A DNA stretch of 62,131 nucleotides, taken from assembly GCA_903951425.1 (NCBI GenBank), contig CAJBBX010000009.1, positions 1 to 62,131 on the forward strand, written 5' to 3'. The notes beneath the pieces are model-generated. The model was given only the letters and a program-made list of their open reading frames with translations. It had not been told where the DNA came from and searched no databases. Of this stretch, positions 29,720 to 37,659 are shown one piece after another. This DNA is from an uncultured Chthonomonas sp. GTDB lineage: Bacteria > Armatimonadota > Chthonomonadetes > Chthonomonadales > CAJBBX01. Each line of letters opens with the position of its first letter. Position 1 is the first letter of the stretch. Position numbers and translations under genes: made by a program.

Positions 29720-29732
29720 CCGGCTACCCTCC
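29711..29732. terminator. Perfect 22-bp palindrome spanning a stop codon
   Basis: Two 11-base arms, GGAGGGTAGCC and GGCTACCCTCC, with no spacer. The TAG stop of the UroD-like gene lies inside the left arm. It could act as a factor-assisted terminator or an mRNA 3'-end stabiliser. There is no T run after it. Confidence 0.45.
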
Positions 29733-29824
29733 TCGAGCGCCGCGTCGAGACGGCCTGCGCCGGGTCCGCCCGGCGGTTGGATGCAATCCGGCACATGGCG
29801 CAAGCCCTTCCAAGGAGGCGATTC

Positions 29825-30370
29825 ATGTCCAGAGCAGCATTGTGTTTTTCGCTCGTGCTGGCCGTAGCCCTGGCCGGCTGTAGCAAGCCCGAGAAGACCG
29901 TTAAGGTGAACACGCCTGACAGCACCGTGACGGCAACCGAAGACGGCGGCAAGGTGGAGGTCACCGGCAAGGACGGTTCGATCTCCCGCACAAGTTCCGA
30001 GGACAGCAAGACCGTCTTCGAGGGCACCGATGCGTCGGGCAAGGCGGTGAAGGCCGAGGGCGGCAAGAACGTCGACATGTCCGGCCTCGGCGTGCCGCAA
30101 TACCCCGGCGCCACGCTGAAGGATGAGGGCAGCCAGGCCAAGGTAGAGACCTCGACCGGCGCCACCCACGGCATCGCGCTCGTCACGCCCGATCCGCCGC
30201 AGAAGGTGGTCGATTGGTACAAGGGACAGTTGACGGACGCCACCAGCATGAACATGCCCGAGGGGGCCATGGTCATGGGCAAGAGTAAGGACGGGCAGCA
30301 GGTGACCGTCACCGCCTCCTTGGAGGCCGGCAAGACGACCATCGGCATCGTCACCCTGAAGGGGCAGTAG
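29825..30370 (+). CDS. Small lipoprotein, unknown function
   Basis: A 181-residue exported lipoprotein: signal peptide with lipobox LAGC (cysteine at about residue 19), then a threonine- and lysine-rich linker (KVNTPDSTVTATEDGG) and a compact domain from about residue 90 (GVPQYPGATLKDEG ... VTVTASLEAGKTTIGIVTLKG). The segment LVTPDPPQKVVDWYKGQL is a pattern I have seen in small periplasmic proteins of unknown role. An AAGGAGG ribosome site 8 bases before 29825 decides the start. Confidence 0.75.
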   Translation: MSRAALCFSLVLAVALAGCSKPEKTVKVNTPDSTVTATEDGGKVEVTGKDGSISRTSSEDSKTVFEGTDASGKAVKAEGGKNVDMSGLGVPQYPGATLKDEGSQAKVETSTGATHGIALVTPDPPQKVVDWYKGQLTDATSMNMPEGAMVMGKSKDGQQVTVTASLEAGKTTIGIVTLKGQ

Positions 30371-30384
30371 CCTCGGCCCGGCGT

Positions 30385-31068
30385 CTACGCCGAGTAGATC
30401 GCCGCAAGGCCGGCCGCCACCACCAGCGCACCCAGTGCGCGCCGTACCACCGTTCCGCGCCGCGCCTGCTGGGCCCAGCCCAGCAGGCGTTCGGCTCTCT
30501 CGAACGAGCTGCCGACCGCCACCACGGCGCCGCCGTACCCCAGCCCGAAGGCCGCCACCATGGCCGCGCCCGCCCACGGCCTGCCCGGGGCCGCCTCGGC
30601 CGCCGCCGCGAGGACGGGCGCGAGGAAGGCCGCGGAGCAGGGCGCCAGCGCCACGCCGTAGATCAGCCCCAGTGCCAATGCGCCCGCAGGGCCACGTAGC
30701 CTGCCCGGCGCACGCCCGGTGGCCAGGCGCACCGGGATCACGTCGAGCAGGACGAGCCCGGCCCCCAGCAGGACGATGCCGCCCGTCCATCGGGTCCATG
30801 GCCCCTCCAGCCGGCCGGCCCAGCTCGCGACGACGCCCAGGCAGGCCACGGAGACCAGGAGGCCCAGGGCGTACGCGCCGGAGGTGAGTAGCGCCCGGCT
30901 CGGACCACGCTCCCCTCCGCCGGCCAGCGCCGCCATGAGCAGCGGCATACCCGCCAGGCTGCAGGGGCTCAGCACGATGCTCAGCGCGCCCCATGCCACG
31001 GCCGCCAGCAGCGCGGCCGGCAGGGCGCCCCGGCCCAGGTGGCTCAGGCCGTCGAACAGCGCGTCCAC
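30385..31068 (-). CDS. CcdA/DsbD-type thiol-disulfide transmembrane protein
   Basis: A 227-residue, six-helix membrane protein. The two family cysteines are in LSPCSLAGMP and LAPCSAAFLAP, which form the redox pair that carries reducing equivalents from cytoplasmic thioredoxin to periplasmic partners. It is the third gene of a run with a glutaredoxin-like protein and an exported thioredoxin, 2 bases after the latter. The combination strongly suggests an electron-transfer chain for extracytoplasmic disulfide reduction. Confidence 0.85.
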   Translation of the reverse strand: MDALFDGLSHLGRGALPAALLAAVAWGALSIVLSPCSLAGMPLLMAALAGGGERGPSRALLTSGAYALGLLVSVACLGVVASWAGRLEGPWTRWTGGIVLLGAGLVLLDVIPVRLATGRAPGRLRGPAGALALGLIYGVALAPCSAAFLAPVLAAAAEAAPGRPWAGAAMVAAFGLGYGGAVVAVGSSFERAERLLGWAQQARRGTVVRRALGALVVAAGLAAIYSA

Positions 31069-31070
31069 GG

Positions 31071-31469
31071 CTACAGCTCCACGCCCAGCTTGCGGAAGAC
31101 CTGCACGATGCGGTCGCCGGGCACAAAGCCCTCCATGCGCCGGAGCTCGCGGCCCCTGGCGTCATAGAAGAGGATCGTGGGGCTCGTCTTCACGCCCAGG
31201 CGTCGGGCCTCCTCTGGGCGGTCCCACGAGTCGATGTGCTCCACAGCCAGCCGCCCGGCGTAGTCGCGCCGGAGCCGGGCTAGCACGCCGACCATGGCCT
31301 TGCATGGCGCGCAGGAGTCGGCGCCCACCTCCACCAGCCGGGGCAGGCCGGCCGCGATCGGGGTCGGCGACCGCTGAGGGTTTGGCCGGAGGCTTCGGGC
31401 GGCTAGGGTCAGCGCCAGGGCCACGGCCACCACGCCGCCTGCCGCCATGCGGTAGGTGCGCGTGGTCAC
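31071..31469 (-). CDS. Membrane-anchored thioredoxin-like protein
   Basis: A 132-residue protein: one N-terminal membrane helix (about residues 8-25) and a thioredoxin domain with active site DSCAPCK and the cis-proline region KTSPTILFYD. It should act outside the cytoplasmic membrane. The start is GTG at 31469, chosen because it overlaps the upstream stop as GTGA; ATG at 31448 is a weaker alternative with no ribosome site. Confidence 0.82.
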   Translation of the reverse strand: MTTRTYRMAAGGVVAVALALTLAARSLRPNPQRSPTPIAAGLPRLVEVGADSCAPCKAMVGVLARLRRDYAGRLAVEHIDSWDRPEEARRLGVKTSPTILFYDARGRELRRMEGFVPGDRIVQVFRKLGVEL

Positions 31470-31714
31470 GGGTTCGCCGCTCCGGGGGCGAGGATGCGCT
31501 TGAGCTGTGCCACCGTCAGCAGTGCGCCCATTACTTTGACGTCGCCGTCGATCGCAAGCGCGGGGATGGCGGCCACGCCACGCTCGGCCAGTTCGCGGAG
31601 GCCCTGCACGCGGCCCACCTCGGCGCTCAGGCCCAACTCGGCGACGGCGGCCATGACACGCTCGTGCAGGGCGTCGCACCGCTCGCATCCCGGACCCAGA
31701 ATATCGATCCTCAT
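31466..31714 (-). CDS. Glutaredoxin-like small thioredoxin (TM0996/MTH895 type)
   Basis: An 82-residue protein with MRIDILGPGCERCDALHERV, whose GCxxC pair is the redox site, and GVAAIPALAIDGDVKVMG. This matches the redox-active disulfide protein 2 family. It is the first gene of the thiol-redox run. Longer in-frame starts up to 31831 add a basic tail unlike the family, so I use ATG at 31714. Confidence 0.8.
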   Translation of the reverse strand: MRIDILGPGCERCDALHERVMAAVAELGLSAEVGRVQGLRELAERGVAAIPALAIDGDVKVMGALLTVAQLKRILAPGAANP

Positions 31715-31824
31715 GGCTTTCCGGTTCCCCTTCCCTTGCGCCAGTCTACCCCTTGGAGAGGCGGCCGGCCGGCGCGATAGAACGCACCGCGCCCGCAGCG
31801 CGTCTATGGAGAGGCGCTGCGCCA

Positions 31825-31854
31825 TTGACACTCACCGGAAGGGAAGCCCATAAT
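31825..31854 (+). promoter_or_regulatory. Promoter of the PBP1A gene, predicted leaderless
   Basis: TTGACA (31825-31830), an 18-base spacer, then CATAAT (31849-31854). The ATG of the PBP1A gene is at 31860, only 5 bases after the -10 box. Transcription would therefore begin at or next to the A of the start codon, and the mRNA would have no ribosome site. Confidence 0.6.
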
Positions 31855-31859
31855 CGGCC

Positions 31860-34208
31860 ATGCCCACGAAGTCCAGAAATCGGCGTCCGGGCGTAGCCTC
31901 GGCTTTGGCCGCCCGCCATGCGGCCTCCCGGCGCCGCGTCAAGACCTTTTTCGGCATCCTGCTGCTGCTCGTCCTCGCGCCCGTGGCCATCGCCATCGTC
32001 TCGGGGATCATCATCTACGTGCGTGAGTCCCGGTCGTTGCCGTCAGTCTCCGAGATCAGCAATCTGGATGTGGCCGGCGCCACCAAGCTCTACTACGCAG
32101 ATCCCGACGAGCAGGGCAAGCCTCGCGTACTCGCCGTGCTCGCCGCGGCGAACCGGGCGCCGGTCCGGCTTAAGGCCATCTCAGAGCATCTCCAGAACGG
32201 CACCATCGCCATTGAGGACCGCCGATTCTTCGAGCACAGCGGGGTCGACTACTACGGCATTGCCCGCGCCATCTTCCGCAACTTCGCCGGCCGGACGCTA
32301 CGGGGAGAGGGAGCCAGTACCATCACGCAGCAGCTGGCCCGCAACGTGGCCGAGCTGGGCCTCACGCGGGAGAAGCGCTTCATGCGCAAGATCCGCGAGG
32401 CGATCCTGGCCAAGCGCATCGAGGAGACCTACACCAAGCCCGAGATCCTCGAGCTCTACCTGAACCTCGTCTACTATGGCAACGGGGCCTACGGCGCCGA
32501 GGCCGCCGCGCGGGCCTACTTCGGCAAGAGCGCCAACAAGCTCACCATCTCCGAGGCCGCCTTCCTTGCCGGTGCGCCGCAATGGCCGTCGCGCTACGGC
32601 TCCGACCGCGACGCAGGAAAGCGCCGCCGCGACACGGTGCTGGACCACATGGTCTCAGAGGGCAAGATCACCGTCGCCCAGTGCGCCGAGGCCAAGCTCG
32701 AGCCCCTGCGCTTGCGCAGGACCTCGCGCAAGGGCAACACCGTCAACGGGGCGCCGCACTTCGTGAACTGGGTGGTGGCTGCCCTCCTGCGCAAGTACGG
32801 CCAGGACCGAACGTACAGCGGCCTGCAGGTCACCACCACGCTCGATTCGCGCATGCAGGCCGAGGCCGAGGCAGCGCTGGACGAGACCCTCTCGCACAAC
32901 CGCTCGCTGGCCAACCAGGGTTGCCTGGTGAGCTTGGACAACCGCACCGGCTTCGTGAAGGCCATGGTAGGGGGCGCCGACTTCAGCGAGAACCAGACCA
33001 ACAACGTGACGCAGGGAAGGCGGCAGCCGGGCTCCAGCTTCAAGCCGATCATCTACGTGGCCGCGTTCAACGAGGGCATCTGCACCCTTCGCAGCACCTA
33101 CCGCGACGACCCGAACTTCGCCTGGAAGGGCCGCGACAAGTGGATCCCGCGCAACTACACGCGCCGCTACTCCTACAGCAGCATGACCGTCGCCACGGCC
33201 ATCCGCCGCTCGGTGAACACCGTGGCCGTGAAGGTGCTGGCGGACCTGACGCCGCAGAAGGCCATAGAGTACGCACGCCTGCTGGGCATCACCTCGCCGC
33301 TGGACCCCTACATGCCCCTGGCGCTGGGAGCCTCGGCGGTGCGGCCGCTGGAGATGTGCTCGGCCTACAGCGTCTTCGCCAACCTGGGCAAGCGCGCCGT
33401 TCCCCGCGGCATCGTGCGCGTGCTGGACCGGAACGGCGATATCCTCGAGGATGAAGAGCCCGTCCTGGAGGACACGAACCTCCGGTCCGAGGCCGTCGAG
33501 CAGATCGACGAGGGCCTCCGCGGCGTCGTCACCAGCGGCACGGGCCGCCTTGCCGGAGCGGTGCCCGAGGCTCGGGGCAAGACGGGCACCACCAGCGGCA
33601 ACCGCGACGCCTGGTTCGACGGCTACACCAAGGAGCTGAGCACCGTCGTCTGGGTCGCCAGCGAGCATCGCACAAAGAAAGGCTTCACCTACAAGGAGAT
33701 GCCCAGGGCCTCGGGCGCGCGCCTCTGCGTGCCGGTCTGGCGCCGGTTCATGCTCCTCGCTTCGCCCTTACAGAGACAGATCAACGAGGCCATCGACCGC
33801 GGCGAGGAGCCTGGCGCCGTCAAGCCCGAGCAGCCCACGCGCAGGCGCCGCACCGCGCCCGAAGCCGTGGAGCCCGGTGTCGGCGAGCCGCAGGAGGGCG
33901 ACGCCGTGCCCGCGCCGGGCGCCGACGACCCGCTGGCGGACGATACCATGGCCGTCGAGCCTGCGCCGTCCACATCGCAGCCTCCCGCACCGACACCGGT
34001 CGTGGAGCCGCCGCCGGCGGTGCAACCTACGGGCCGGATCGGCGGCGAGCCCCGCGCGCCGGAGGCGCCTCGCGAGGTCACCTACCGCGCCTGCGCCGAC
34101 ACGGGCCTGCGGGCCACGCGCTACTGCCCCATCACCGTGGAGCGCCGCGCGCGCGCCTCGGCCGTGCCACGCAACTGCACCACCCACGCAGGCGAGCCCG
34201 ATGGCTAG
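31860..34208 (+). CDS. Penicillin-binding protein 1A (bifunctional peptidoglycan synthase)
   Basis: A 782-residue class A PBP. Membrane helix about residues 28-52. The glycosyltransferase domain (GT51) has catalytic E119 in EDRRFFEHSGVDYYG, and GEGASTITQQLARN (150-161). The transpeptidase domain has SxxK (S392-K395), SxN (S451-N453) and KTGTT (from K574). A proline-rich tail (about 660-755) follows and ends in a short cysteine-containing segment (TYRACADTGLRATRYCPIT). It polymerises and cross-links peptidoglycan. PBP2 follows on the same strand. The start has no ribosome site but a near-consensus promoter abuts it. Confidence 0.95.
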   Translation: MPTKSRNRRPGVASALAARHAASRRRVKTFFGILLLLVLAPVAIAIVSGIIIYVRESRSLPSVSEISNLDVAGATKLYYADPDEQGKPRVLAVLAAANRAPVRLKAISEHLQNGTIAIEDRRFFEHSGVDYYGIARAIFRNFAGRTLRGEGASTITQQLARNVAELGLTREKRFMRKIREAILAKRIEETYTKPEILELYLNLVYYGNGAYGAEAAARAYFGKSANKLTISEAAFLAGAPQWPSRYGSDRDAGKRRRDTVLDHMVSEGKITVAQCAEAKLEPLRLRRTSRKGNTVNGAPHFVNWVVAALLRKYGQDRTYSGLQVTTTLDSRMQAEAEAALDETLSHNRSLANQGCLVSLDNRTGFVKAMVGGADFSENQTNNVTQGRRQPGSSFKPIIYVAAFNEGICTLRSTYRDDPNFAWKGRDKWIPRNYTRRYSYSSMTVATAIRRSVNTVAVKVLADLTPQKAIEYARLLGITSPLDPYMPLALGASAVRPLEMCSAYSVFANLGKRAVPRGIVRVLDRNGDILEDEEPVLEDTNLRSEAVEQIDEGLRGVVTSGTGRLAGAVPEARGKTGTTSGNRDAWFDGYTKELSTVVWVASEHRTKKGFTYKEMPRASGARLCVPVWRRFMLLASPLQRQINEAIDRGEEPGAVKPEQPTRRRRTAPEAVEPGVGEPQEGDAVPAPGADDPLADDTMAVEPAPSTSQPPAPTPVVEPPPAVQPTGRIGGEPRAPEAPREVTYRACADTGLRATRYCPITVERRARASAVPRNCTTHAGEPDG

Positions 34209-34266
34209 TCCATCGAGCCTCGAGTAACGAAACGCCGTGTCCCTCATCCAGGAGCCGGGCCCGCCC

Positions 34267-36078
34267 ATGGACACACGCCGCGTGCGCTTCGCCGCGTACG
34301 TTGTGCTGGTGGCCGTGCTATGCCTGACGGCCCGGCTCTGGTACCTGCAGATCGTCATGGGGCCGGAGCTTCGGGCACGCTCAGAGCGTAACCGGAGCCG
34401 CACCATCCGCCGGCAGCCTCCCCGAGGCGTCATCGAGGACCGCACGGGCGCCATACTGGCAACCAACCGCACCCGTGTCATAGTGCATGTGGTGCCGGCT
34501 GTCCTGGCCAAGAGCGCATCGGAGTTCTCGCTGTTGGCGCGCCTTCTGGGCATCACCGACGAGGAACTACTCAACACCATCGCCGACCGTAAGCGCAACG
34601 ACCTCGACCCCGTAGCGGTCGGCCGAGATGTCACCATGGACCGCGCCACCGCCATCGAGGAGCGGCTGACCGAGCTTCCCGGCGTCACCATCGGCCCGGA
34701 GCCGGTGCGCCACTATCCCGACGGGAAGCTCTTCGGCCACCTGCTGGGCCATCTGGGCCAGGTGGACGACCGCGATGAGAAGGACAAGGCCGTTCTGGGA
34801 TACCAGCGTGGGGACATCTGCGGGAAGCTGGGCGTGGAGGGCAGCAGCTTGGACGGCGCCCTGCGCGGCGTCGACGGGGCCACCGTGGTGGAGGTAGACG
34901 CCACGGGCCGCGCACACCGCGTTCTGTCGAGCCATGCTCCGGTCCCCGGCGCTACCATTCGACTCACCGTGGACCGCGCCGTGCAGCGTGCGGCGTACGA
35001 GGGACTGGCCGCATGGGCGCAAAAGGGGAAGCCCGGCGCGGCAGTGGCCCTCGACCCGAGCGACGGCTCCGTCATCGCCCTGGCGTCCGTACCCGGCTAC
35101 GACCCAAACGACTTTGTACTCGGCATCTCCAGCAAGACCTGGAACGGCTTGCAGGAGGACAAGCGGAACCCGCTCATCAACCGCGCCGTGGCGGGGGCGT
35201 CGGCTCCGGGCTCGACCTTCAAACCCATCACCTCCTCCGCCGGGCTTGAAACGGGGCTCATGAACCCCTACGAGCGCATCGTTTGCACGGGTGCGATCCG
35301 CCTCGGTAGGTGGACCAAGCGGTGCCACAAGCACGCGGGCCACGGCTCCGTGGACCTCACGGCGGCCATGGCCGAGTCGTGCGATGTCTACTACTACCGC
35401 ATGGGCCAGCGCATGGGGCCCGACACCATGGCCCGCTTCGCCGTGAAGTACGGCCTTGGCAGCCGCACGGGCGTCGACCTGCCCCGCGTGGAGCAGGCCG
35501 GCCTGGTGCCAACTATCGCCTGGAAGGAGAAGAGCCCGCGGCGAGGCCCGTGGGTGGGCGGCGATACGGTGGACTACGCCATCGGCCAGTCATTCCTCGC
35601 CGTGACGCCGATCCAGATGGCCTCAATGACCGCCGCCCTGGCCAATGGCGGCACGCTCTACCGCCCGCGCCTGACCGAGTCGATCACCACCTACGAGGCC
35701 AACGGCCAGGCCACCACCCGCAAGCAACCCGCGGCGGTGAACGGCAAGGTAGGCGTCTCGCAGGCGACGCTCGACCGCGTGGTCCAGGGCATGCACGCGG
35801 CGGCGTCGCCGGGCGGCACGGCCTACCGCTGCTCCGTGCCCGGCATCGAGATGGCGGCCAAGACCGGCACCGCGCAGAAGCGCAGGCGCGGCAAGATGAT
35901 CAACAACGCCTGGTTCATCGCCTTCGCGCCGCTGGAGAACCCGAAGATCGCCGTCTGCGTGACGGTGGACGAGGGCGGCCACGGCGGCGCGGTGGCCGGG
36001 CCCATCGCCCGAGCCATGATCGCCGCCTACCTGAAGATCAAGCCGACGGCGCCGGCCCCGGTGGACGCCGGAGACTGA
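34267..36078 (+). CDS. mrdA: Penicillin-binding protein 2 (transpeptidase)
   Basis: A 603-residue class B PBP. Membrane helix about residues 9-27, then the dimerisation-domain motif RQPPRGVIEDRTGAILATN. The transpeptidase active site has SxxK (STFK, 316-319), SxN replaced by S371-C-D373 as is usual in PBP2, and KTGTA (from K532). It cross-links side-wall peptidoglycan in the elongasome. I use ATG at 34267; GTG at 34237 would add 10 residues. The rod-shape partners rodA/mreC/mreD are not in the window. Confidence 0.92.
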   Translation: MDTRRVRFAAYVVLVAVLCLTARLWYLQIVMGPELRARSERNRSRTIRRQPPRGVIEDRTGAILATNRTRVIVHVVPAVLAKSASEFSLLARLLGITDEELLNTIADRKRNDLDPVAVGRDVTMDRATAIEERLTELPGVTIGPEPVRHYPDGKLFGHLLGHLGQVDDRDEKDKAVLGYQRGDICGKLGVEGSSLDGALRGVDGATVVEVDATGRAHRVLSSHAPVPGATIRLTVDRAVQRAAYEGLAAWAQKGKPGAAVALDPSDGSVIALASVPGYDPNDFVLGISSKTWNGLQEDKRNPLINRAVAGASAPGSTFKPITSSAGLETGLMNPYERIVCTGAIRLGRWTKRCHKHAGHGSVDLTAAMAESCDVYYYRMGQRMGPDTMARFAVKYGLGSRTGVDLPRVEQAGLVPTIAWKEKSPRRGPWVGGDTVDYAIGQSFLAVTPIQMASMTAALANGGTLYRPRLTESITTYEANGQATTRKQPAAVNGKVGVSQATLDRVVQGMHAAASPGGTAYRCSVPGIEMAAKTGTAQKRRRGKMINNAWFIAFAPLENPKIAVCVTVDEGGHGGAVAGPIARAMIAAYLKIKPTAPAPVDAGD

Positions 36079-36133
36079 CGCCGCCGCAGGCCAGGTCCGC
36101 AAGCTACTCCGAGGGGCGCCGAACCCGACGCTG

Positions 36134-36373
36134 GTGGGAGTGCGGACGTTGCGGCTCACGCCGGAAGGTCTCGACACGGAGTACGCCGCAGGCAGCAGCC
36201 GCACGAAGTGGTCGGCCGTCGAGCGGGAGGAGACGACCGCCGGCTACGTGTTGATCTACCTGGGCGCCAACATGGCGCACATCGTTCCTCGCGGCGCCTT
36301 CCCCGACGATGCCGCCGTCGCCAAGTTCGCGTCCGAGATCGAGCAGCGGCGCACGGCAGCGACGCCCCTCTGA
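36134..36373 (+). CDS. YcxB-like C-terminal domain fragment
   Basis: A 79-residue open frame from GTG 36134 with RLTPEGLDTEYAAGSSRTKW and IVPRGAFPDDAAVAKFASEI, which resemble the C-terminal half of YcxB-like proteins. The family normally has two membrane helices first; they are absent here. It begins 55 bases after PBP2. It may be a remnant of a longer gene or a genuine short form. Confidence 0.45.
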   Translation: MGVRTLRLTPEGLDTEYAAGSSRTKWSAVEREETTAGYVLIYLGANMAHIVPRGAFPDDAAVAKFASEIEQRRTAATPL

Positions 36374-36380
36374 GCGCACA

Positions 36381-36434
36381 AGCCCAGCCGTCGGTTGAGT
36401 AGGCCCGCGCAGCCGGAGCGCGGGCCATATTGAA
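36381..36434 (-). repeat. Dispersed repeat module 1, copy 1
   Basis: 54 bases, 46 identical to 56440-56493 in opposite orientation. It ends CTACTCAACCGACGGCTGGG in both copies. It contains a perfect 9-bp hairpin (GGCCCGCGC and GCGCGGGCC). Confidence 0.75.
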
Positions 36435-36500
36435 ACCACGGCGCACATCCGCCACAGCGGACTCGGGCACGGAGACCCGAGCCACCAAGGCGGCGCAGCG

Positions 36501-36560
36501 CGGCCGTGGGTCTCGGTACGCCTGTCCGCCTGGCGGCGAACAGGCGCTCGACGGACGGCC
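36501..36560 (-). repeat. Dispersed repeat module 2, copy 1
   Basis: 60 bases, about 53 identical to 56534-56592 (one gap). The core hairpin has 11 bp around GCCA, and sequence changes between the copies keep every pair as Watson-Crick or G-U. Confidence 0.75.
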
Positions 36561-36677
36561 TCGGGCTGGTCAGTAGTGGTAGGCGCAGCTCGCGGCCGCC
36601 CTTGACGGCCACGGACCAAGGCGCTCCTGCGCCACGTCTGGGTATCCAACTCCGTCCACGAAAGGGCTCACCCACCC

Positions 36678-37569
36678 ATGGACATGCGCCAGATGCTGCA
36701 GCAGATACTCCAGCGCTACGGGACCTCGGTCATCGAGGAGCCGGGCCGCTTTGCCACGATGTTGAACGATATGCGCATTGGCGAGGGCAAGCGCCAGGCC
36801 AACCTGCTGCTGCTGGCGCTGCGCGATGGCGTGCCGGATCGCCTGCTCTCCGCCGGGCAGGGCGTGCCGACGGCGCCGCTCGTGGGGCAACTCGCCAGGT
36901 GTCTGGTCGATGACGTGGGCCTGACGGATGAACTGGCACTCTGGGCCGTAGAGAGCTGGGCGCTGGCGTTCGGGCCGCGTTTCGAGCGGCAGGCCGCGCC
37001 CGCGCCGGTTGCCAGACCATCCCCGCCGCCCGCCTCTGTGGTCGCGCCTGCGGCAGGCGATCCTCGGTCGCGGCTCCTCGCCTCGATCGGCTGGGTCGAC
37101 GTTCCCGCCGGACCGTTCCTCTACGGTGAGGCGAAGGAGCGCCGAACGCTGCCCGAGTTCCGCATCATGCAGACGCCCGTGACGGTGGCGATGTACCGCG
37201 CCTACTGCGCCGCCGGCGGCGTCGCCATGCCGCCCGCGGCACGGATGGCCGCGAGTACCCGTGGGGAGCGGCTGGGACCCGAAGCGCTGCGTCTGCTCCG
37301 TGAGCCCCGCCAAGGCCGTCTCTGTCGCCCTGGTGGGCAGCATCCCGTCTGGCGCAAGCCCCTACGGTTGCCTCGACATGGCCGGCAACGTCCTTGAGTG
37401 GTGCAGTGGGTGGTACGACGGTGGGTGCAAGTTCCCTCAGGTTCGTGGCGGCGCGTGGGACCACCGCATTGCCGTCAACTTCCACGCGCGCCGCCGCTTC
37501 TGGTTCAGCCCTAACTCCAAGTTCAGCAGTCGGGGCTTCCGCTGCGTCCTGCCCGAGGGTTCCTCGTAG
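36678..37569 (+). pseudogene. Broken formylglycine-generating-enzyme (SUMF1)-like gene
   Basis: The first frame (36678-about 37230) holds a helical N-terminal domain and the start of a sulfatase-modifying-factor domain (GWVDVPAGPFLYGE ... RIMQTPVTVAMYRAYCAAGGVAMP). It then breaks. The family segment AARGTDGREYPWG continues in a second frame (37229-37266), and GSGWDPKRC ... SPYGCLDMAGNVLEWCSGWY ... SSRGFRCVL in a third (to 37569). The part between, normally holding PVVNVSW and RLPTEAEWE, is gone. A lost G in the run near 37262-37266 explains the second shift. The gene is therefore inactivated by an internal deletion plus a single-base loss. Confidence 0.85.
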
Positions 37570-37583
37570 GCGTCTTGCGCTGT

Positions 37584-37628
37584 ACCCTCCCCGCCCTTCC
37601 CCCTACCGCCGGCACGGCAAGGGGAAGG
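37584..37628 (+). repeat. Hairpin repeat family 1, copy C
   Basis: Arms CCTTCCCC (37595-37602) and GGGGAAGG (37621-37628), preceded by ACCCTCCCCGC. It has the same arms as copy A. It sits between the convergent pseudogene and the SDR gene and may act as a bidirectional terminator. Confidence 0.65.
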
Positions 37629-37659
37629 CGCGGTGCGGCGCTGACGCTACTCCAACGTC

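Larger units (their letters stand above)
36374..36677. other. Repeat island between PBP2/YcxB and a pseudogene
   Basis: No gene seen. It holds one copy each of two dispersed repeat modules (36381-36434 and 36501-36560), both read on the minus strand, and a small hairpin CTCGGG/CCCGAG between them. The same two modules occur near 56440-56592. Confidence 0.65.

Noticed and set aside
28853-31165. 770-codon minus-strand open frame
   Set aside because: Antisense to the UroD-like and lipoprotein genes and out of frame with the CcdA gene; no domain pattern.
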